A DNA stretch of 64,000 bases from Oscarella lobularis (Eukaryota; Porifera; Homoscleromorpha; Homosclerophorida; Oscarellidae), in contig NC_089175.1 of the NCBI RefSeq assembly GCF_947507565.1, positions 4,391,733 to 4,455,732 of the forward strand, in the 5' to 3' direction. The first letter of the stretch is position 1; each line of letters opens with the position of its first letter. The position numbers and the translations under genes are program-made. Under the pieces are notes generated by a model. The model saw only the letters and a program-made list of their open reading frames with translations. It made no database searches and had not been told where the DNA came from. Positions 55,601 to 64,000 of the stretch are shown in pieces.

Positions 55601-56552
55601 GTTCTGCTTGTCGTTGTGAGACAAGACGACGTCAGGAGGAGGATATCCTTCAGCTGAGCAGTTGATGTAGTTGTCTTCATGCTGATCGACTGCAACGGTG
55701 GAATGTATAACAAGAGATGGACTAGACACGATTCTAACTACTGGACCAACTACACACAAGAAATTCAGAAGAAACGCATAAGTTCAATTATGACACTTAC
55801 AGTTCACATGTAATATTTTCCTAATAGAGTCGACTGTCATGTTTTCATAAATTGTAGAAACAACAATGCATTGGTACACTCCAGCATCATTACGATTTGC
55901 AGAAGGTATTACGTAATGAAACGTATCTTGGACTTCATTCGCCTTAGCCGTCCTAAGAACGACATTAGACTTTCTCCATTCAATGTTCAAGCCACCCAAG
56001 TCGCCTTGCAAATTGACAGGACACGATAAGTTAACTCGATCGAACTCATTCACAGACAATTCTTCAGACTTTTGAGCAATAGTAGTATTCAGGATAAAAT
56101 TATCTACGTTGCAAATTCCAAAAATTCAAAAGTGTAGCACTGCAACAACTCACCGTACAGTACGAGCGTCACGTTAGCGGATTGAGCGAGAATAGAACTG
56201 TTGGAGCTCTTGACTTCACAGACGTACGTGCCTTGGTCTTCCAACCTCGCCGATTTTATTCCAAGAGTACAGAATGCTGAGCCAGCTGAGACGTATTTGC
56301 CGCCGGAGGACATGGGGGGCGTACAGTTAAACACGTATTTAGGATCGTTGGCGGAAAACGAAGCAACAGGGGCACCAGGGCGAAGTGGTACTAATTTCAA
56401 AGTGATCAGCAGACCACTCAACGTGTCGCTGCTATAGTTGCCTCCGCAGTGAAGGAAATCGTCGCTCGTTGCTTCGCCGAAAATTAGGTACTTCTGTGGC
56501 CGCGAGACACTGATGTAGGCCTTGAGAGGTGAATCAACACAGACGCCGAAAT
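52700..56552 (-). CDS. Ig(5)-TM-ZU5-UPA-like-Death receptor R3 (signal exon not found)
   Basis: Exons 56552-56154, 56103-55801, 55749-55483, 55434-55168, 55115-54767, 54709-54387, 54249-52700; all phases agree. Domain order equals R1. The cytoplasmic region is split by an intron (54386-54250) that R1 lacks. ZU5/UPA coding (53110-54130) is almost identical to R1, while the Death domain (LWKFVARRLELENKVIDMI ... MLEAWKEEKDQNATVEVL) is clearly different. The equivalent of R1 exon 1 is absent: the DNA between 56650 and 56760 jumps from sequence like 39500 to sequence like 39850. An ATG at 56632 precedes a hydrophobic stretch but is out of frame by one. It is either 5'-truncated or uses an unplaced exon. 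Confidence 0.8.
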
Positions 56553-57010
56553 CTACATTTAGAACAGTTAGAAGAAAAGAAGCTAAACAGAAATATGCTA
56601 CCCAACGCAGCAGGGGCTGCGTGACCCCGCATAGATTGCTATAGTTTCACCAACAACGTATGACCACGTACGACCGCGTCCACTCGTGACGCTAGTCAAT
56701 CGTGTGATGCCACGTGACCTAAAAATATGTAAATGCAGTTGCGTGAGCAGCGTGCAAGTGAGGAAACATTTTTAACGGGGAATAGCTTCTTAGTCACGGC
56801 GCATATGCAGTACATTTGCGTGTAAATTTCAAACGGAAAGCCAAAGTATGACTTGGATTGATTCCACTCATCACTCTCGTTTTGAGTGAACGCACGCCAT
56901 AAAAGACATCATTAGTTTCTAAGACTGAAGACCAGTTGTGCCATCTTTGACTCCGTGCGTAACACCACCACTCCAAGTTGGCATTCATGATTCAACCCTT
57001 ATTGTCATTT

Positions 57011-57200
57011 CTAGGAGGTTACATTAGCACACTGTTCCATCAAAGCGTCATAACACTCAGTTAGCATGAAGGCATCCGGATATAGCAGCCACTCGCAGTC
57101 CTTTTTCAAAATCACAACTCTTCCGTTGAAGAAAAAAGTGAATCGCTCACAAGGAGATACCCGCCCGATATGCTGACGCAGAAGAGCTGTTGTCAGATAT
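57011..57200 (-). pseudogene. SDHC-like fragment between R3 and R4
   Basis: The minus strand encodes ISGGYLLVSDS and CDFEKGLRVAAISG-type pieces equivalent to GLSAGYLFVRDW and WDFGKG/VAAISGL of 51260-51670, without a continuous frame. Confidence 0.45.
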
Positions 57201-57606
57201 GATGGCATGAGAACACGAAGAAGAGACAATTTCGCTACACAAACGCACAAACGCTGATCATAGACATGCTGGAATGCTGAAACTTCTAGCGCGCGTTGTG
57301 TTTACGAGACGATGATTCTCGATGATTTCCTGGATCCCTGGACTTCGTGGGTCGCTTCCTGGACGCTTGATCGTTTCGAGAGGCCCTTGGGCCGTTCCTG
57401 AAGCCTGAAGGCTTTGGATCGGTCTGCTACATGATGGAACCTCCGTACGGCCAGCTCTTGAGCCACCGACAGACAGTAAGAGATTGGCAGTGTTTTGTTT
57501 ACACGACATTGGTCAGTTATCTTAGTATTGCCCTCCATCTCACGTTATCTCACGTGATTTCTAATAGACATCTATGTCTCGTCGAGGAGTGAAGCTGTTC
57601 CAGCAA

Positions 57607-60600
57607 ATGCACAAGACGCAGCAGGGCACGAAGTTCGGCTTCTGCTGGCAACTCCGCACTGCAGCAATGATTGCTTCAGTCGTATTTGGTAGGTTAGCAT
57701 TTTCTCTGGCCCGACTAGTAGGTGTTGTACTGAAGGAGCTCTAGCTGTACACTGCTGTAAATTCACCTCGAGTTTCTTTATGATGCGGCTTTTTATAATC
57801 TCTCAGCTGACAAAGAGACCGTAAACTACTCTTCTACTATAGTAACTTACTCACTTCTCATTTGGGGGAGGAGCCGCGGCCGCACTATAGATTCTACTGT
57901 ATCTAAATAATAGGGCTTTTCTGCACCGTAGGTTTGAACTTTTGCAGCGTCTGCGATTGCACATCCCTCGAGGCCCACATCAGTTTCTCGCGGCCCCAAA
58001 AGTATTTGGTTTACGGCGAATCAACGAGTGACGACTTTCTGGTTTGTGGAGGTGGCTACAGCGACGACACGCTGAGTGGTCTTCAAATCAGTTTGAAATT
58101 GATACCATTTCGCCCCGGTTCTTCAATTGTTTCTTTTCCCGCCAACAATCCTCGCTACATATTCAACTGCACGCCTTCCGTTCCATCCGGTGACTCTTAT
58201 GTCTTTGCTAGCTCAGCATTCTGCACGCTTGGAATCAAACCAGTGCTGCTGGAAGATACCGGCAAATACGTCTGCGAAACTAAGAGCTCAAATCGTTCTA
58301 TTCCTGCTAAGTCAGCTGAAGTAGTACTCATACTGTTTGGTGAGCTGTTGGATGTGTATCCATAGGAAATAGTTTTATGTGTTTTGTAGATGGGTTTATA
58401 TTGAATGCAGCTGTTCCAAATCCTCAAGAACTTGACGTGAATGAGTTTGATTCAGTGAACCTATCATGCCCTGTCAATTCACAGGGCGACTTGAGTGCCT
58501 TGAATATTCTGTGGAGAAAGTCCGGCGCAGTTCTTCGGATGGCTAACGCTAATCAAATTCAGAACGCCTTTAATTACATGCTACCTTCTGCAAAACGTAA
58601 TGATGCTGGGATCTACGAATGCATTGTTGTTTCTATAATTTATGGGAACATGACTGTTGATTCTCTTAAGAAAATATTACATGTGAACTGTAAGTCGGTG
58701 TTTCTCACTGAAGCACTAATGTTAGAGTTTGTTTTTGTGTAGTTGGTCCACTAGTGAAAATCGTCTCTGGTCCATCTCTTGTAGTAAATCATTCCACCGT
58801 TGCAGTCGATCTGCATGATGACAACTACTTCAACTGCTCAGCTGAAGGATATCCTCCTCCTGACGTCGTCTTGTCTCGCAACGGCAAAGAGATCAAGGAC
58901 GCTAGTTTAAAGATTGTCTCAGCAACGGAAAAGGACGCAGGAACGTATTGCTGCAATGCGTCCAATGCACTTGGCCGTTACAACGAGACGTGCTTCCAAT
59001 TGTTTGTAAACTGTAAGTGTAGAGTCTACAAATTACTTGGTATCATTAAGGTTTTATAATCTGGCATAGTTGGTCCAGTTGCGACAATCGCCACGTGGCC
59101 GTTTTCCGTCCTGAATCATTCTGTGACAGTTGATGAGCTTGACGCTATTTCTATCAACTGCACAGCCAAAGGATATCCTCCTCCTGAAGTCGTCTTGTCT
59201 CACAACGACAAGGAGATCAATGACACGCACGGCATCTTAAAAATTTCGTCAGCAACAGAAGCTGATAAGGGCAGGTATTGCTGCAACGCGTCAAACGCAC
59301 TTGGCCGCGACAGCGAGACGTGTTTTACATTGCTTGTAAACTGTAAGTAAAAATGCTCTAATTAATTAATTAATTTGTTTTAGTAAGTTCTGTTTTGGTG
59401 TAGTTGGTCCAATTGTGAGAATTTCGTCGGAGCCATTTCCCATCCATGATCATGCTTTGACAGTTGATCAGAATGACGATTTTTACATCAATTGCTCTGC
59501 CGAAGGATATCCGTCTCCTGTCGTTGTCGTGTCACACAATGGCAATCAGGCTACAAAAGCTAGCAGCGTAGAAATTTCTTTTATGACAAAAAGAGACGAA
59601 GGCCTTTACTGCTGCAACGCGTCTAACACACTTGGTCGTCATAGCGCTGAGTGTTTGAACGTTCGTCTACAGACATCCTCGCCATCAAACACTTCTGGGG
59701 ATCTGCCTGCTCTTTTTTTTGTCTACGTAGCCTTAGGTATTGGAATACTGATCTTGGTCATCATTGCAGTTACAGTCATACTGTTTATAAGGTCATTCCG
59801 AATTTCTCTTTGTTAAGTTTTTGATTTTATATTTTTTAGGCGCCATCGTCGTCGTTTCCCTGGAGTAGAAAGAAATGCAGGTAGGCCGTAAATACATAAA
59901 GTATAGTACGGTGAGTACATTGCGTTTGGCGCCGAATAAAGGAACACAGCATAGATTCTAAGAAGTTTAGTCAGAACATACACTGCACCCTTGGGCTTTG
60001 ATATTTATCGTTGGTTTGCCCAGTTGCTTGTGCTAGCTAACCTAACCTTAACATTACACTTGTAGAAACTACCGCCGCTTTGAAGTCTCGCGAAAGTGGG
60101 CACGGAACTATCACGGTGTCTAAAAGTGAAGGTTAGCGATAGGAAATGCTTCTTTCTCGGCTTTCTAATATGTACGTAAATTCAAGTCGAATCTAATCTG
60201 GCAGCAGACGACGACCAAAGCGCACACATCGCATGTGACGGCAGTGACGCTCAGCCTCTAAGTTCGTCATCGATTCTCCAAGTTAAGCTACATAGCTTTA
60301 TTGCTTTGATTTACAGACGACGTCACAACTCGACAACATCTTGAAATTGTCGCTGAAGTTGGAGCAGAGATATGGAGTGCTATTGGCCGCCATCTATTTT
60401 GCTGTACAAGCGATGATATTGAAAAGATGCTTTTGAACTGCGACTATGCTACAAATTCTGAAAAGCTGCTTATTGTTCTTGAAGAGTGGCACAAGCAGGA
60501 AGGAGAAAACGCTACTCTTGAGCGGTTGCTTGAAGCATGCGACAAGACTGGAATCAGAGGAGACGTTGAGTCCGAATTGACTGAGAGTAAGCGCAAGCGG

Positions 60601-60609
60601 TCGAACTAG
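57607..60609 (+). CDS. Ig(5)-TM-Death receptor R4
   Basis: Ten exons matching R2 one for one, 724 aa: 57607-57688, 57932-58339, 58390-58689, 58743-59012, 59070-59342, 59404-59791, 59840-59880, 60066-60131, 60208-60261, 60317-60609. An in-frame ATG at 57574 could extend the N-terminus by 11 residues. From Ig1 to the Death domain, exons and introns differ from R2 at only scattered positions, while the signal-peptide exon and upstream DNA are more diverged. It is intact and likely a functional near-duplicate of R2. Confidence 0.9.
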
Positions 60610-60879
60610 CTGTATAGACCAATCAAGCGGCAACAGTTGTTGGATGGACTGTCTGAGTTGTGTATGTGACTTGTCAGTCGATAGACGTGCATACTATACA
60701 GTATTTGTACTAGTGTTATCTTTCAATTTAAATACCGTAGAATGCGCCTCTAAACTTGCTGTCATAATTTCAATGACTTGGCTGATAATTAATAGCTCCG
60801 ATGCCTCTTTCCTGAAATACGGGATCTCGTTGTGGTAGATCCCGGATAACACATCTATGGGTGAACAATGGGTGAACCA

Positions 60880-61296
60880 TCTATGGGCGAACCACGACGA
60901 ACACGACGAGCAGGCCAAGGAATCTCTGCGTCAGCAGCGTTTGAGGAAGCCTATTTTCTTTACTGGAATGGTCACGGTGACAGCAGTAGGCCTATGATTC
61001 CGGTGCAAGAGCAAGAGCGGACCCAATACATGTAAGTGCAGCGAGAAAGAGGCCAGTCCAAAATACTGGTTAGTCTTGCAATGTTCAGTAGTTGAAACTC
61101 CCAACGGACGCTGCAGAAAAAGTGCGCAGAGAGCGTGCGTCACTGATTATGCTATCTGAGCAAGTTTCATTTGGATGCTGGCCATCTGCTGTACGTCCTA
61201 AGCCGTTGTCTTGAACACTGTTGATGTGATGTCTTTCGCCGGAGACTCACTGGGGATCATGACAATGGCTAGTGAGGAGCAGTCGTGGCCATCTTT
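60880..61296. repeat. duplicated non-receptor segment downstream of R4
   Basis: Copy of 44030-44459, with small deletions and a short duplication (GGGTGAAC... twice near 60858-60890). No gene supported. Confidence 0.5.
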
Positions 61297-61489
61297 GACC
61301 CAACCCTGTGCTTAATTAACACTGCTCCAAGTTTTGGTTTTCGTTGCATTCATAGTTGAATGATTTGAATCTCATTCGCGCACTAGGCGTAGATGTATCG
61401 CAATTTATCACGTGACATCATGATTGATCGTCACACCAACCGCTCACCAGACCGCTTCCCAAAGCGCAGTAATTAGTGAGCCTATAGCA

Positions 61490-64000
61490 ATGCTAAAGAC
61501 CCGCAAGTTTGTTTCGTTTGGCTTCTGCTTTCAAATCTAACGTCATTTTATTCGGCGAGTTGGGTAAAAAGTAATCAACTACTAGCTGTACAGTAGTAGG
61601 GAGCTCCACCCTCCTTGAGTACACTACACTAAAATAAAGCGCTGCTTTTTGCAAGCGTCACAGTTATTATGAAAGTCAAAGAAGCATTTGACAGCTTCTA
61701 TTATTTGACCTTATTTGGTTGAAGTGGCGTAATCTCACCGCTGGGATCAAAACTGCTACGGAATTCAACTATGCGGTCGCGCATCATATTCCGCGTTGGC
61801 TTCCACTTCTTCTAACTATTATAGTGTATTTAGATTGCGGCGCCTGCGTCGACTCACCTCTCAAGGCTTATGTCACTGTATCTCGGCCACAAAAGTACCT
61901 AATTTTCGGCGAAGCAACGAGAGACGATTTCCTTCACTGCGGTAGCAACTACACCAGCGACACGTTGAGTGGTCTACTGATCACTTTGAAATTAATACCA
62001 CTTCGCCCCGGTGCTACTGTTGTTACGTTTTCCGCAAATGATCCTAAATATGTGTTTAATTGTACACCTCCCATGCCTTACGGCAACAATTACGTCTCAG
62101 TTAGTTCAGCGTTCTGCACTCTTGGAATAAAATCGGCAAAATTGGAGGATCAAGGCACGTACGTCTGCGCAGTTAAGAGCTCCAATAGTTCTATTCTCGC
62201 TCAGTCTGCTAACGTGACACTCGTACTGTATGGTGAGTTGTTCAAGTGGTAGTAGCTACACTTTTTGAAATGTGCAACGTAGATAATTTTATCCTGAACA
62301 CAACTATTGCTCAAGAGTCTTGAAGAATTGTCTGTGAATGAGTTTGATCGAGTTAACCTGTCGTGTCCTGTCAATTTGCAAGGCGACTTGGGTGACTTGA
62401 ATATTGAGTGGAGAAATTCCGATCTTGTTCTTAGGACGGCTAAGGCTAATCGAGTTCAAGATGCGTTTCATTACGTAGTACCTTTTGCAAATCGTAATGA
62501 CGCTGGAATGCACAAATGCATTGTCTTTTCTACAATTTATGGAAACATGATGGCCGACTCCCTTCAGAAAATATTACATGTGAAGTGTAAGTCTCATAGT
62601 TCGAACTTATGCGCTTCTTCTGAATTTCGTGTCTGTAGTTGGTCCAGTAGTGAGAATCGTGTCAAGTATAGATCATTCCACCGTTGCAGTCGATCAGCAC
62701 AGAGACAACTAGCTAACGGATATCCTCCTCCTGACGTCGTCTTGTCTCACAACAACAAGCAGATCAATGACACTGATGGCAGTTTAAAAATTGTGTCAGC
62801 AACTGAAAGAGACGCAGGCACGTATTGTTGTAACGCGTCCAATGCACTTGGCCGTTCCAACGAGACGTGTTTGACACTGGACATAAACTGTAAGTACAAA
62901 TTCTTGATCACGTTATTTTATTAAGCTTTTTGTGTAGTTGGACCAGTTGTTGAAATTTCATCACAGCCAATTCCTGTTGACCGTGTTGTGACTGTTGAAC
63001 TGCGCGAAAATATTTCCATCAACTGCTCAGCTAGAGGACATCCTACTCCACTCATTGTTGTGTTACACAATGGCAAGCTGGCTACGAACGCAAGTAGCTT
63101 AGAAATCATCTCGGCAACAAAAACAGATGCAGGAACATATTGCTGTAACGCGTCCAACGCAGCCGGCCGTTACAACGTGACATGTTTGACGTTGGGTGTA
63201 ATCTGTACGACTTAATCCAGAAGTTGTTCATTTAATTGAATTTCTTTTGTGTAGTTGGCCCAATCGTGAGAATTTTTCACATCCATTTCGTATCAAGGAA
63301 AATACGGTGACAGTCGATCAGTCTGAACAGAACAATATAAATTGCTCAGCGGAAGGGTATCCTCCTCCTGAAATTTTCTTATCTTATAATAACAATCCGG
63401 CCAATATTACAGTCACTTTGGAAATTTCGTCAGCAGCAGAAGCGGACGAAGGCGAGTATTGCTGTAACGCATCCAACTTACTCGGTGGTCGTTCCAACGT
63501 CACTTGTTTGACTTTGAGAGTTGATTCGTCGTCGTCAGTGACCATACCGATTATTGCTTCATTGTTTTCGATTCTGGGGCTCTTGGTAGTCGTAATCATT
63601 TCAGGCTCATGGTAAGTTCCTCTTCTAGTAAGCACGTTTCAATTACTTGTAGCGCTTTTTATTTAAAGCTATTATAAACAACGTAGACGTGGAGAAGGGG
63701 CATCTGAAAGCCCAGTGTCACTCAGTATGAACCCTACCACTACAACAACTGAAGGCGATTTGTTTGATCAGAAAATTATAGTCGCCGCAGAGAGCATTTC
63801 AAGCGATTGGTTCACAATAAAAGAGTTTTTCAAAGAAATTGATCCTCCCTTTAAAAGGAAAGATGTCTTTCTTGCAAGAATGGAAAGAGGAAGAGGAAAA
63901 GAAAAAGATGTTGATGACCTTGCAAAGTGTTTGCGAACATGGATCACTGAAAATTCGGACCAAGATTTTCTTTGTGCTGTTTACGATGCTTTCAACAATT
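61490..64000 (+). pseudogene. Ig-TM-ZU5-type receptor R5, disrupted; runs off the window
   Basis: It is an R1/R3 relative in the opposite orientation. Exon 1 (61490-61557) starts MLKTRKFVSFGFCFQI then TAA, and its donor is GC instead of GT. Exon 2 (61834-62232) is intact. Exon 3 (from 62287) has an extra T near 62324 and a stop. The Ig3 exon (from 62641) has lost the codons for the first Cys and meets TAG near 62710. Ig4 (62940-63205) is intact. Ig5 has lost one T near 63277. The TM and first cytoplasmic part (YYKQRRRGASESP ... FFKEIDPPFKRK ... DFLCAVYDAFN) remain open to the window edge. Multiple independent lesions make assembly error alone unlikely. Confidence 0.8.

Larger units (their letters stand above)
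53109..61296. repeat. segmental duplication, right copy (receptor pair R3/R4)
   Basis: Direct copy of 36129-44459 in the same order and orientation, offset about 17 kb. See the left copy for the identity pattern. Confidence 0.9.

Noticed and set aside
57890-57912. Extra bases relative to 41005-41020 as an insertion of the hairpin family
   Set aside because: The extra ~9-10 bases lack a duplicated flank and a convincing inverted repeat.
60818-60845. Inverted repeat GGGATCT ... AGATCCC as a fifth hairpin insertion
   Set aside because: No 8-bp direct repeat flanks it, and the other copy at 43985-44005 retains most of the sequence, so it arose by small substitutions rather than insertion.

Overview
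This is eukaryotic nuclear DNA from an animal. Genes are interrupted by short GT-AG introns, mostly about 45-80 bp. Recognisable genes belong to metazoan families: UBASH3/STS, ETFB, CFAP68, GRAMD1/Aster, TMEM218, ZYG11, Ig receptors with Death/ZU5 domains, CARD and Kelch proteins. Compact genes, tiny introns and many lineage-specific Ig/Death-fold receptors suggest an early-branching marine invertebrate, perhaps a sponge. That placement is inference; no organelle or rRNA marker is present.

Region 1 (1-11,290) holds a small family of unnamed secreted/membrane proteins: two intact spliced copies (632-2509 and 9102-10932) and two decayed copies between them. The family spread by a segmental duplication that also carried off the 3' end of the neighbouring UBASH3 gene (2640-2846). 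Region 2 (11,230-16,670) has UBASH3 (-) head to head with ETFB (+), then a novel secreted protein. Region 3 (17,470-25,900) is gene-poor: Ig-domain fragments, an AT-rich tract, a pair of covarying hairpins, a minisatellite and a MAM-like gene. Region 4 (26,420-30,900) is conserved housekeeping/ciliary DNA: CFAP68 with a perfect RFX X-box, a complete 19-exon GRAMD1/Aster gene, and TMEM218 head to head with it.

Region 5 (31,000-64,000) is a fast-evolving receptor cluster. Two head-to-head receptor pairs (35,715-43,771 and 52,700-60,609) are direct segmental copies. The minus-strand member is 5 Ig domains, TM, a helical domain, ZU5, UPA-like and Death, resembling UNC5 without TSP repeats. The plus-strand member is 5 Ig domains, TM and Death. 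A fifth receptor (61,490-end) is a pseudogene. Between the pairs lie two broken CARD-Kelch genes, each divergent from a ZYG11-like gene or remnant, plus SDHC-like fragments. The pattern is birth-and-death evolution of presumably immune-type receptors, with module-wise conversion.

The most unusual signal is a family of very small inverted-repeat insertions (23-33 bp), each flanked by an 8-bp target-site-like duplication. Four were found (5282-5320, 6874-6916, 46313-46360, 47844-47892). At two of them the paralogous copy in this window supplies the empty site.
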